Assembly (NCBI GenBank): GCA_045538075.1
Contig: JAZSQT010000027.1
Location: forward strand, 1-11,600
Reading direction: 5' to 3'
Origin: JAZSQT01 sp045538075
GTDB taxonomy: Bacteria; Chrysiogenota; Deferribacteres; Deferribacterales; Mucispirillaceae
DNA length: 11,600 bases
This document shows, one piece after another, positions 1 to 6,744 of the stretch. Below the pieces are notes generated by a model. That model was not told where the DNA came from. It made no database searches and was given only the letters and a program-made list of their open reading frames with translations. Numbering within the stretch: the stretch's first letter is position 1; each line of letters opens with the position of its first letter. Made by a program: the position numbers and the translations under genes.

Positions 1-1
1 G

Positions 2-106
2 TTTGAAAAATATAGATGTTTAGAAGAAGAAAATAAAAATCTTAAAGAAGATAGAGATAAAGTAAAAGAGTTAATAGAGAAATTAATTTTTAAAATTAGT
101 CAGTAA
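2..106 (+). CDS. C-terminal end of a short coiled-coil protein (ZapB-like), truncated by the window edge
   Basis: The frame starting at base 2 stays open to a TAA at 104-106 and encodes a 34-residue tail rich in Glu, Lys, Leu and Asn (it includes LEEENKNLKEDRDKVKELI). Leu and Ile recur at heptad-like spacing, so this is the end of a coiled coil. Small coiled-coil proteins annotated as ZapB-like are often encoded just before zapA in other bacteria; that is family knowledge, and applying it here is inference. The stop codon overlaps the Shine-Dalgarno sequence of zapA (105-110), so the two genes are probably co-transcribed and perhaps translationally coupled. The N-terminus lies outside the window, so length and identity cannot be settled. 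It could also be the tail of a longer unrelated coiled-coil protein. Confidence 0.6.
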   Translation, partial: FEKYRCLEEENKNLKEDRDKVKELIEKLIFKISQ

Positions 107-117
107 AGGATAGTTTA

Positions 118-387
118 ATGAGCTCAATGGAGATTAAAATACTTGGTCAATCTTTTCTTATTAAACCATCTGAAGATAAAAAAGATTTTTATAGAGATGT
201 TGCATCTTATTTGAACAGTATTATGAATGATGAAGTTAAGAAGAGCAATGTAAATTCAGATATTAAAATTGCTGTTAAAGTTGCTTTTCGTTTAGCTGCC
301 GAAAATATGGAGTTAAGGGCAGAAAAAAATAAAATTCTTGAAATTATTAAAAGAATAGATAATAATATAGATATAATAGAAGATTGA
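118..387 (+). CDS. zapA: Cell division protein ZapA
   Basis: The 89-residue protein has the size and layout of ZapA, which binds FtsZ filaments, cross-links them and stabilises the Z-ring at mid-cell. The N-terminal half (about residues 3-45) matches the ZapA head: a short beta segment (EIKILGQSFLIK), an acidic Lys-rich turn, then a helix. From about residue 48 it becomes a long helix (KIAVKVAFRLAAENMELR, then a Lys/Glu/Ile-rich tail) that forms the dimer and tetramer coiled coil in this family. The ATG at 118 is chosen over the ATG at 127 because AAGGA at 106-110 lies 7 nt upstream. The upstream neighbour is a short coiled-coil gene and the downstream neighbour is 6S RNA, the same zapA-ssrS adjacency known from E. 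coli and many other bacteria. The last codons appear to overlap the 6S RNA promoter. Confidence 0.88.
   Translation: MSSMEIKILGQSFLIKPSEDKKDFYRDVASYLNSIMNDEVKKSNVNSDIKIAVKVAFRLAAENMELRAEKNKILEIIKRIDNNIDIIED
338..366 (+). promoter_or_regulatory. Candidate sigma-70-type promoter for 6S RNA, inside the 3' end of zapA
   Basis: TTGAAA at 338-343 and AATAAT at 361-366 each match the consensus at 5 of 6 positions and are separated by exactly 17 bp. A start near 373 would give a short leader before the 6S closing stem at 395. A perfect TATAAT at 372-377 is an alternative -10 box, without a good -35 at normal spacing. AT-rich DNA gives chance matches, so this is a candidate only. Confidence 0.4.
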
Positions 388-570
388 AAGTATACCCCTG
401 CAGTGTTTGTGTATTGTATAACGGACTGGAGCCAACACTTTTTTTTAAATGTTGCAATTTGCAGTTGTGGTGTGCAAGCCTTACTTGAATAAGGAAGCCT
501 AAAGCAACTCTTAGCGACACCTGATGATATCAGGCTACACTGTTAGCTTTTTACGGCATTTGCGGGGGAT
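388..570 (+). ncRNA. ssrS: 6S RNA (SsrS)
   Basis: 6S RNA is a roughly 180-nt hairpin that mimics an open promoter and sequesters the housekeeping RNA polymerase holoenzyme in stationary phase; RNA polymerase releases itself by making short pRNAs from it. Here the 213-nt gap between zapA and rarA folds in the 6S manner. A closing stem of 8 pairs joins 395-402 (CCCCTGCA) to 561-568 (TGCGGGGG). An inner stem joins 463-467 to 505-509, and the apical hairpin pairs 479-483 with 490-494 around CTTGAA. On the 3' side of the central bubble, 520-525 and 529-534 form the small hairpin seen in proteobacterial 6S RNA. Sequence landmarks recalled from the family are present: GGAGCC on the 5' side, GAAGCCT-AAA after the apical loop, and GCGACACC before the side hairpin. 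Location beside zapA agrees. The exact ends are estimates, and a covariance-model match has not been run. Confidence 0.88.
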
Positions 571-601
571 TTTTATAGATTTTCGGTATTACAATTAATA
601 A

Positions 602-1813
602 ATGAATTTAGCAGATGTAATGCGTCCGCAGACGTTTAGTGATATAGTTGGGCAACCACATCTTACTGGTGAGAATGCTCTTTTAGTTAAATTACTGATT
701 AGTGGTAATTTTGATTCCTTAATGTTTGTTGGTCCTACAGGAACTGGTAAAACTAGCATGGCAAGGCTTGCAGGCAAGACGATGGGAGTAGTGTTTCATT
801 CTTTGCATGCAGCTATATCAGGGACATCTGAGTTAAAAAAAATTATAGAAGAAGCAAAAAATGGTGTTAAATCATTAGTTTTTATTGATGAAATACACAG
901 ATATAATAAATCTCAACAAGATCTTCTGCTTAAACTAATTGACGATAGGTTTGTTAAACTTATTGGAGCATCAGCCGAAAATCCTTATTATAATTTAGTT
1001 CCAGCATTACGTTCTCGTAGCTTTATTTTTGAGTTTAAGTCTGTTTCAGATGAAGATTTAAAAATATTAGCAAATAGAGCTACAGAATATATTAAAAGAA
1101 ATTTTAACGTAGAGAATGTTGATATGTCAGAAAGTATTGATATTCTTGTTAAAAATGCTGGTGGTGATGTTAGACGTTTCGTTAACTTACTGGAATTATC
1201 TTCTCTTATTGGCACTAAGGACGGTAATACATTAACTTTAAAGTATGATGGATTAGATAATTTATTATCTAAACATTGTTTTTCAGAAGATGAATATTAC
1301 GATATATTGTCTGCTATGATTAAGAGTATTAGGGGTAGTGATCCAGATGCAGCATTATTATGGTGTATGAAATTAATTAAAAATGGTGTTACTCCAGAAA
1401 ATATATTTAGAAGGTTAATGATTTCAGCATCAGAAGATATAGGAAATGCTTTTCCTGATGCAGCAGTATTTATTAATGCTTTATATAATTCTTTCTTAAA
1501 TGTTGGGATTCCAGAAGGATTGATTATACTAGCTCATGGTGTAACATTTCTTGCATCTTGTCCAAAAAGTAATAGAAGTTATGAAGCGTATCATAAGGTA
1601 ATGGATTATTTATCTGAAAATGATCCAAGTGTGCCAAATAATATAGCACATAACCATAAAGGGTATAAATATCCTTTTGATTATGGTGGATTTGTAAAAC
1701 AGAAGTATATGTTAGATAATCTACAGTTTTATTTTCCTGTAGAATCTGGATTTGAAACTAAATTAAAAGAAAGATTGTCAAAATTATGGCACAATATAAA
1801 AAGGTATGAATAA
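602..1813 (+). CDS. rarA: Replication-associated recombination protein A (RarA/MgsA), AAA+ ATPase
   Basis: RarA is a cytoplasmic, homotetrameric clamp-loader-like ATPase that acts at stalled replication forks and interacts with SSB. The 403-residue protein opens with the usual family start (LADVMRPQTFSDIVGQPHL). It carries Walker A GPTGTGKT at residues 44-51, Walker B FIDEIHR at 94-100, sensor 1 in IGASAENP at 121-128 and sensor 2 in GGDVRR at 187-192. The C-terminal half has the RarA-specific stretch YDILSAMIKSIRGSDPDAAL (about 238-257) and the tetramerisation domain with SCPKSNRSYEAY. E. coli RarA is about 447 residues, so this is somewhat compact, but no domain is missing. The ATG at 602 matches the family N-terminus, yet I see no convincing Shine-Dalgarno sequence before it. 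The gene begins about 32 nt after the 6S RNA and its end overlaps the next gene by 8 nt. Confidence 0.93.
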   Translation: MNLADVMRPQTFSDIVGQPHLTGENALLVKLLISGNFDSLMFVGPTGTGKTSMARLAGKTMGVVFHSLHAAISGTSELKKIIEEAKNGVKSLVFIDEIHRYNKSQQDLLLKLIDDRFVKLIGASAENPYYNLVPALRSRSFIFEFKSVSDEDLKILANRATEYIKRNFNVENVDMSESIDILVKNAGGDVRRFVNLLELSSLIGTKDGNTLTLKYDGLDNLLSKHCFSEDEYYDILSAMIKSIRGSDPDAALLWCMKLIKNGVTPENIFRRLMISASEDIGNAFPDAAVFINALYNSFLNVGIPEGLIILAHGVTFLASCPKSNRSYEAYHKVMDYLSENDPSVPNNIAHNHKGYKYPFDYGGFVKQKYMLDNLQFYFPVESGFETKLKERLSKLWHNIKRYE

Positions 1814-2348
1814 AGATTTTATTAGAAAATCCATACTTAATAAAAGAATCAATGAAGATTGTAGTAAAAGAAATGATTTTTCATTGAAGATTTGTAGTAA
1901 ATTTTATGAAGAGTTTAAGACTAAAAAGGTATTTTTAATTTATATGCCAATTAAGGCTGAAGTTAATACTATGCCTATAATAGATAAATTATATAACGAA
2001 AATAAAGAAATTTATTTACCTACTATAATAGATAATAATATACTTTTTAGGAAATTTAAAGGTGTTAATAATCTTGTTAAGGGTAAATACAATATATTAG
2101 AAACAAAAGGTGAATTTTTAGACAAAATATATGATGTTATAGTTATCCCTGGGATAGCTTACGACATAAATTGTTATAGGTTAGGTTACGGTAAAGGATT
2201 TTATGATAAATTTTTGTCAGCAGGAAGCTCTTCTGTTAGAGTGGGGCTTGCTTATGATTTTCAGATAGTAGATAGTATTTATCCAGAAATCCATGATGAA
2301 CCAGTTGATATAATATTTACTGAAAAAAGAATTGTTAGGAGGAATTGA
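1806..2348 (+). CDS. fau: 5-formyltetrahydrofolate cyclo-ligase (5,10-methenyltetrahydrofolate synthetase)
   Basis: This enzyme converts 5-formyl-THF with ATP into 5,10-methenyl-THF, returning a storage folate to the one-carbon pool in the cytoplasm. The 180-residue protein has the usual family length. The hallmark segment lies at residues 114-137: IPGIAYD, then YRLGYGKGFYDKFL, which shapes the ATP/phosphate-binding region. An N-terminal basic helix starting with FIRKSILNKR and the IKAEVNT segment near residues 49-55 (substrate side, conserved Glu) also fit. The start ATG sits inside the last codons of rarA, giving an 8-nt overlap that suggests translational coupling. In E. coli the homologue (ygfA/fau) directly follows 6S RNA; here rarA is placed between them. 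The stop codon overlaps the rny start by one base. Confidence 0.92.
   Translation: MNKDFIRKSILNKRINEDCSKRNDFSLKICSKFYEEFKTKKVFLIYMPIKAEVNTMPIIDKLYNENKEIYLPTIIDNNILFRKFKGVNNLVKGKYNILETKGEFLDKIYDVIVIPGIAYDINCYRLGYGKGFYDKFLSAGSSSVRVGLAYDFQIVDSIYPEIHDEPVDIIFTEKRIVRRN
2337..2342 (+). promoter_or_regulatory. Shine-Dalgarno sequence that fixes the rny start
   Basis: A perfect AGGAGG lies 5 nt before the ATG at 2348. A TTG three bases earlier, at 2345, is in frame but would leave only 2 nt of spacing, so ATG 2348 is preferred. The site lies within the last codons of the cyclo-ligase gene. Confidence 0.75.
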
Positions 2349-3907
2349 TGAATTTATTATACATCATCGGACCTGTTGTTGGCATTTTGGTCGGCGGTGT
2401 TGTAGGTTTTTACTTTTCAAAGCGTCTAATTGATGCAGAAAATAAAAAATTGAATAACACAAAAGAAGAATTAATGGCTAAGGCACGTAAAGAGTGTGAG
2501 GAAATAGTAAAAGAAGCTAAACTTGAATCTAAAGAAATTATATTTAAAGGCAGGCAAGAGCTTGATAGAGAAGTTAAAGAGAAGAAGAAAGAATTAAATC
2601 ACACAGAGCGTAGGCTTGAAGCTAGGGAAGAAACTCTTGATAAAAAAATAGAGTCAATAGAAAAGAAAGAAGAAATAATTACTAAAAAAGATCAAGAATA
2701 TGAACGTAAATTAAAAGAATTAGATGTTCTTAAAACAAAGAATGAAGAAATTAAGGCTAGTCTTATAACGGAAGTTGAAAGAGTTGCAGGTATGACTGGC
2801 GAAGAAGCAAAAAAAATGTTAATGGAGCAAATGATTGAAGAGGCTAAAATTGATTCAGCACGTTCCATTAGAGAAATAGAAGAAGAAGTTAAAAATGAGT
2901 CAGAAAAACGTGCAAGAAGTATTATTTCTACAGCAATTCAAAGATGTGCTTCAGATTTTATAAATGATATTACAGTTTCTGTCGTTAGTTTGCCAAATGA
3001 TGAAATGAAAGGAAGAATTATTGGTAGAGAAGGTAGAAATATTAGGACCTTTGAAACAATAACTGGTGTAGATATTATTGTTGATGATACTCCAGAAGCA
3101 GTTATATTGTCTTCTTATGACCCATTCCGTAGGGAAACAGCTAAATTAACATTAGAAAAACTTATTGTTGATGGAAGAATCCACCCAGCTCGTATTGAAG
3201 AACTACACAATAAAAGTAAGTTGGAAATGGATAAACATATTCTTGAATTAGGTGAAGAAACAGTTTTTAATTTAGGTATTCACAATATTAGTCAAGAAAT
3301 ATTAAAATTAATTGGAAGATTAAAATATCGCACAAGTTATGGTCAAAATGTATTAGGTCATTCTATAGAAGTTGCGACAATTGCTGGTATTATGGCTTCT
3401 GAATTGGGTATGGATCCAAAAGTAGCAAAAAGAGCTGGATTGCTTCATGATATAGGAAAAGCAATAGATTATGAAGCAGAAGGTTCTCATACTGAAATTG
3501 GTATAGAAGTAGCTAAAAAACATAAAGAAGATTGGCGTGTAATTAATGCAATAGCAAGTCATCATGGTGAAGAAGAATTTAAATGTATTGAAGCAGTTCT
3601 TGTTCAAGCCTCAGACGCAATATCTGCATCAAGACCAGGAGCAAGAAGAGAGGTATTAGAAACATACATTAAACGTATTGAAAAATTAGAAGAAGTGGCA
3701 TCTTCTTTTGATGGTGTATCAAAATCTTTTGCTATACAAGCAGGTAGAGAAGTTAGAATTATTGTAGAACCAGAAAAAATTAATGACGATAGATTAGTTA
3801 CTCTATCTAAAGATATATCTAAGAAAGTTGAAGATGAACTTACTTATCCAGGACAAATTAAAGTAATGGTTATTAGGGAATCAAGAGCAGTAGAATACGC
3901 AAGATAA
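2348..3907 (+). CDS. rny: Ribonuclease Y
   Basis: RNase Y is a membrane-anchored endoribonuclease that starts mRNA decay and processes transcripts in bacteria that often lack RNase E. The 519-residue length is typical. Residues 3-23 form one N-terminal membrane anchor with Gly-rich small-residue faces. About residues 28-200 are a long, highly charged coiled coil. A KH RNA-binding domain follows with the core GRIIGREGRNIR (222-233). The HD phosphohydrolase domain begins with His338 (GHSIEVA) and has the metal-binding pair LLHDIGK at 365-371, SHTE at about 380 and SHHGEEE at 404-410. All expected catalytic His and Asp residues are visible. The gene overlaps the preceding stop by one base and is followed within 10 nt by an intrinsic terminator, so it is the last gene of the zapA-ssrS-rarA-fau-rny block. 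Confidence 0.97.
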   Translation: MNLLYIIGPVVGILVGGVVGFYFSKRLIDAENKKLNNTKEELMAKARKECEEIVKEAKLESKEIIFKGRQELDREVKEKKKELNHTERRLEAREETLDKKIESIEKKEEIITKKDQEYERKLKELDVLKTKNEEIKASLITEVERVAGMTGEEAKKMLMEQMIEEAKIDSARSIREIEEEVKNESEKRARSIISTAIQRCASDFINDITVSVVSLPNDEMKGRIIGREGRNIRTFETITGVDIIVDDTPEAVILSSYDPFRRETAKLTLEKLIVDGRIHPARIEELHNKSKLEMDKHILELGEETVFNLGIHNISQEILKLIGRLKYRTSYGQNVLGHSIEVATIAGIMASELGMDPKVAKRAGLLHDIGKAIDYEAEGSHTEIGIEVAKKHKEDWRVINAIASHHGEEEFKCIEAVLVQASDAISASRPGARREVLETYIKRIEKLEEVASSFDGVSKSFAIQAGREVRIIVEPEKINDDRLVTLSKDISKKVEDELTYPGQIKVMVIRESRAVEYAR

Positions 3908-3916
3908 TATTTGATT

Positions 3917-3953
3917 AAAACTCTTTCTTTTAGTAGAAAGAGTTTTATTTTTT
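3917..3953 (+). terminator. Rho-independent terminator after rny
   Basis: A perfect 12-bp stem pairs 3917-3928 with 3935-3946 around a 6-nt loop, and is followed by a T-rich run to 3953 (interrupted by one A at 3947). The A tract on the 5' side is short but could allow weak action on the opposite strand. The next gene starts only 11 nt after the T tract. Confidence 0.9.
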
Positions 3954-3964
3954 ATAGGGAATAT

Positions 3965-4666
3965 ATGGGACAAGATAATAAAAAATCATTATTTTCAAAT
4001 AAAATTAAGCAAATCTTTATTACTGGTATTTTAGCTAGTTTACCATTAATCGTTACTATATATTTACTTCTTTTTATTTATCATTTTTTAATTAGTGATA
4101 TTTTGCCAATAATTTCAAAAATTTTTGCTAAGTATGATATACACTTGTCTAATTATATCTTACAGTTAACGGCATTAATTACTGTAATTGTTTCTATTTT
4201 CTTGATTGGTGTTATTGCAAGGGCGTATATAGGAAATAAATTATTTAAGCTAATAGAAAAAATAATGTCGTCTATACCTATAGCAAGAACTATATATTAT
4301 GGAACAAAACAAGTAATAGATTCCTTTAAATCAACTAGTGGTTCATCGTTTTCTAAAGTTGTTTTAGTTGAATTTCCTCGTAGAGATATGTGGATGATAG
4401 GTTTTGTTGTAAAAGATTCTCAAAAAACTATTTCAAATAAATTGTTTGGTAGTAGAGAAGCATATAATGTATTTGTTCCTACTGCACCAAATCCAACATC
4501 TGGTTATATTTCTATCGTTCCAAAAGATGAAGTTAAAGAGATTAATATATCTGTAGAAGAAGGTATTAAATTTGTTCTTTCTATTGGTTTAGTTAATTTT
4601 AATGAAAAGGATATTGATTATATAGAAGAAAATATTTTAAGGAATAGCAGTAAAGATGTATATTAA
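3965..4666 (+). CDS. DUF502 family inner-membrane protein
   Basis: The 233-residue protein belongs to the DUF502 (PF04367) family, widespread in bacteria but without an established function. Two hydrophobic segments, about residues 15-43 and 63-90, form the membrane part. Family landmarks follow: a segment with IPIARTIYYGTKQV near residue 105, VVLVEFPRRDMWMIGFV near 132-148, and the signature VFVPTAPNPTSGYISIVP at about 170-187, then the SVEEG-containing stretch near the end. The in-frame TTG at 3911 is rejected because it lies inside the terminator; ATG 3965 has AGGGA at 3956-3960 just upstream and gives a normal N-terminus. The gene overlaps aroE by 11 nt. No enzymatic residues can be assigned. 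Confidence 0.85.
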   Translation: MGQDNKKSLFSNKIKQIFITGILASLPLIVTIYLLLFIYHFLISDILPIISKIFAKYDIHLSNYILQLTALITVIVSIFLIGVIARAYIGNKLFKLIEKIMSSIPIARTIYYGTKQVIDSFKSTSGSSFSKVVLVEFPRRDMWMIGFVVKDSQKTISNKLFGSREAYNVFVPTAPNPTSGYISIVPKDEVKEINISVEEGIKFVLSIGLVNFNEKDIDYIEENILRNSSKDVY

Positions 4667-5459
4667 TTTAGGATTAATAGGCAATCCATTAAATCATACT
4701 TTATCACCACTAATTCATACTCATTTCTTATCTGAAACAAATTTGAATGGTGGATATACTTGTTTTGATATAGAGAATAATTGTCTTGATAATATTGTTG
4801 AGATGTTTAGGAAATACTTGTTTGTTGGTGTTAATGTAACTGTTCCGTTTAAATGTGATATTATGAGGTTTTGTGATAATATTGATGATACTGTTAAAAG
4901 TATGGGAGCAGTTAATACACTACATTTTAGTAATGGAACAATTAGTGGTTATAATACAGATATTTATGGTTTTAGTAAAATTTTTGAAGAAAATAATATT
5001 AAGGTTTCAGATAAAACAGTATTATTACTTGGGGCTGGAGGTGCTTCAAGGGCTGCATTGAAATTTTTTAAAGATAATAAGCCTAAAAAATTATATTTTG
5101 CAAATAGAACTATAGAAAAGGCTTTAGAATTAAAAGATTTTTTTAATATTGATACATCAGTTATAGATATGCAATCTGTTGATGATATTGAGTGTGATAT
5201 TGTAGTTAATTCTACATCATTAGGAATAAAAAATGAGGCTTTTCCTTATAAAGCAAAAGTTAGAGAGTATGCTATTGATATGCAGTATAAGCCTTACATT
5301 ACTTCTTTTTTATCATTATACAATAATGAAAAAGAAATAGTTAAAATTAATGGTATATCAATGTTGATATGGCAAGCATATAAATCTTTTAATATATGGA
5401 CTGGCAAAACTTTTAATCCAAATATAGAAAAATTAAAATATATTATGTATAACAATTAA
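4656..5459 (+). CDS. aroE: Shikimate dehydrogenase (NADP+)
   Basis: AroE reduces 3-dehydroshikimate to shikimate with NADPH, the fourth step of the chorismate pathway to aromatic amino acids. The 267-residue length is normal. The substrate domain shows GNPLNHTLSPLIH at 9-21, NVTVPFK at 60-66 with the catalytic Lys66, Asn87 in GAVNTL, and GYNTDIYG at 98-105 with the catalytic partner Asp102. The Rossmann part has GAGGASRA at 126-133 and the NADP-preferring NRT at 150-152. The C-terminus has the family closing segment NGISMLIWQ with Gln240. The family STPLGM motif reads STSLGI (186-191), a mild change. The start overlaps the DUF502 gene by 11 nt, so the two are likely co-expressed. A link to downstream aromatic keto-acid metabolism (IorAB) is suggestive only. 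Confidence 0.95.
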   Translation: MYINLGLIGNPLNHTLSPLIHTHFLSETNLNGGYTCFDIENNCLDNIVEMFRKYLFVGVNVTVPFKCDIMRFCDNIDDTVKSMGAVNTLHFSNGTISGYNTDIYGFSKIFEENNIKVSDKTVLLLGAGGASRAALKFFKDNKPKKLYFANRTIEKALELKDFFNIDTSVIDMQSVDDIECDIVVNSTSLGIKNEAFPYKAKVREYAIDMQYKPYITSFLSLYNNEKEIVKINGISMLIWQAYKSFNIWTGKTFNPNIEKLKYIMYNN

Positions 5460-5465
5460 ATATAC

Positions 5466-5494
5466 TTGCCTTTTCTTAATAAAAATTTTATAAA
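5466..5494 (+). promoter_or_regulatory. Possible promoter for the PHP-iorAB cluster
   Basis: In the 56-bp gap after aroE, TTGCCT at 5466-5471 (4 of 6 consensus) and TATAAA at 5489-5494 (5 of 6) are separated by 17 bp. A start near 5501 would leave almost no leader before the Shine-Dalgarno sequence. AT-rich DNA makes chance matches common. No terminator was seen after aroE, so read-through from aroE is also possible. Confidence 0.35.
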
Positions 5495-5501
5495 TCAAAG
5501 T

Positions 5502-5508
5502 GGAAGGA
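5502..5508 (+). promoter_or_regulatory. Shine-Dalgarno sequence supporting a GTG start
   Basis: GGAAGGA lies 7 nt before GTG 5516. It supports the rare start codon, which also places the first metal-binding His at the usual residue 7 of a PHP domain. Confidence 0.6.
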
Positions 5509-5515
5509 ACACATT

Positions 5516-6181
5516 GTGAAATTATACGACTTACATACTCATACTACACATTCAGATGGAGTATTAATCCCCTCTGAATCAGCAAGAAGAGCATTAGTTG
5601 CAGGTTATGCAGGCATTGCAATAACAGATCATGCAGATTCATCAAATATATTACATTTATTAGATGCTTATAATAGTTTTAAAGAAACTTATAATAATAC
5701 AGAATCAAGTTTTAAAGTTATTACAGGTGTTGAATTAACTCATGTTGCACCAAAAGATATTGGTAAATTAACAGAAATAGCAAGAAATAATGGTGCTGAT
5801 ATAGTAATCGTTCATGGTGAAACGATTGCTGAGCCAGTTGAAGTTGGCACTAATAGAGCAGCGATTGAGGCGAAAGTTGATATTTTAGCTCATCCTGGTT
5901 TACTTTCAATAGACGATGCAACTTTAGCTGCTAAAAATAATGTATATCTTGAATTAACAACAAGAAAAGGTCATTCATATACTAATGCTTTAGTAGCTAA
6001 TATGGCAAGAAATACTGGTGCATTATTAGTTTTAAATAACGATGCTCATGGCCCAAGTGATTACGTTGGACTTGAAATGGCCACTAAAATATTAAAAGGA
6101 AGTGGACTTTTAGATGATGAAATTAATAGTGTTTTTATAAACAATCAAAATATATTTGAAAAAGCATATGGAGGATTATAA
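5516..6181 (+). CDS. PHP-domain metal-dependent phosphoesterase, histidinol-phosphatase-like
   Basis: The 221-residue protein is a compact PHP domain of the PolIIIA-associated/histidinol-phosphatase superfamily. The full set of metal-ligand positions can be read: His7 and His9 (DLHTHTTHSDG), Asp14, His39 (ITDHAD), Glu73 (TGVELTH), His100 (IVHGE), His126 (LAHPG), and Asp176 with His178 (NNDAHGP). These normally hold a trinuclear metal centre that hydrolyses phosphomonoesters. Proteins like this are often annotated as histidinol-phosphate phosphatase domain proteins, but no his genes are nearby and substrate cannot be read from sequence. It starts with GTG and has a good Shine-Dalgarno sequence. 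The next gene starts one base after its stop, and its tail holds that gene's ribosome binding site, so they are probably co-translated. Confidence 0.85.
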   Translation: MKLYDLHTHTTHSDGVLIPSESARRALVAGYAGIAITDHADSSNILHLLDAYNSFKETYNNTESSFKVITGVELTHVAPKDIGKLTEIARNNGADIVIVHGETIAEPVEVGTNRAAIEAKVDILAHPGLLSIDDATLAAKNNVYLELTTRKGHSYTNALVANMARNTGALLVLNNDAHGPSDYVGLEMATKILKGSGLLDDEINSVFINNQNIFEKAYGGL

Positions 6182-6182
6182 A

Positions 6183-6743
6183 ATGTCCAAAAAAAAATTA
6201 AATGCTATTGAAGTAACAAGTATTGATAAATTAGAAAATTTTCTACAAACTTATTTTAAGCAAATTCTTATAGCAATAGGAGCTATAATTATACTTTTTA
6301 TTGCAGTATATATTGTTTATACAGTTTTTCTATCATCAAAAAATAATCAAGTAAATATTGTATCTCAAGCAGAAATGACACTTAATACTGATTCTGATAT
6401 AGAAAATTTTCAAAATTTAGCAAATTCTATTTCTTTTTTAAAAGATTATATAATAGTAAAATCTTCTGAAGCTTGGGTAATGAATGGAAAAAAAGATATT
6501 GCTCTTAAAGATATAGTTAATGTTTCAGGAAAATATAAAGAGATAGGAGATAGTCTTGCTTTTGATTTAGGTGCAACTATTAATCCAGAAATTTTTATAA
6601 AAACTGGTGATATGAAACCTATATGGTATTATAGATTAGTTATTTCTTCAGAAGGAGAAAATAGACAAAAAAATATAGAAGCATTTAAAAAAGCATATCC
6701 TGATAGCAGACTTTTGCAATTAATTGAGAATTGGGGCTTATAA
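6183..6743 (+). CDS. Single-pass membrane protein of unknown function with a soluble C-terminal domain
   Basis: I do not recognise this 186-residue protein with certainty. A short basic N-terminal region (about residues 1-26) precedes one strongly hydrophobic helix at about 27-50, with no signal-peptidase-like site, so it is likely anchored with its C-terminal 135 residues outside the cytoplasm. That domain is largely helical by composition and ends in FKKAYPDSRLLQLIENWGL. The N-terminal anchor plus helical domain resembles the outline of YfgM/TPR-like anchored proteins, but I cannot see clear TPR repeats. ATG 6183 is chosen because GGAGGA at 6170-6175 is 7 nt upstream; an in-frame upstream TTG at 6156 would lie inside the PHP gene. 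Its stop is one base before the iorA ATG, so it belongs to the iorAB unit. Confidence 0.75.
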   Translation: MSKKKLNAIEVTSIDKLENFLQTYFKQILIAIGAIIILFIAVYIVYTVFLSSKNNQVNIVSQAEMTLNTDSDIENFQNLANSISFLKDYIIVKSSEAWVMNGKKDIALKDIVNVSGKYKEIGDSLAFDLGATINPEIFIKTGDMKPIWYYRLVISSEGENRQKNIEAFKKAYPDSRLLQLIENWGL

Positions 6744-6744
6744 T

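Noticed and set aside
595..777. 60-codon open frame on the - strand
   Set aside because: It lies across the rarA N-terminus and Walker A coding sequence, which is unmistakable on the other strand.
988..1215. 75-codon open frame on the - strand
   Set aside because: It is antisense to the RarA sensor region and has no recognisable domain or ribosome site.
3353..3607. 84-codon open frame on the - strand, rich in Phe, Cys and Tyr
   Set aside because: It is antisense to the RNase Y HD domain; its odd composition is what antisense of Lys/Glu/His codons gives.
3911..3964. Upstream TTG start extending the DUF502 protein by 18 residues
   Set aside because: The extension is the translated terminator hairpin; ATG 3965 has a ribosome site and gives a family-like N-terminus.
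4873..5061. 62-codon + strand open frame inside aroE
   Set aside because: It is in another frame of aroE, whose catalytic residues are intact, and its Ile-rich sequence is a by-product of AT-rich codons.
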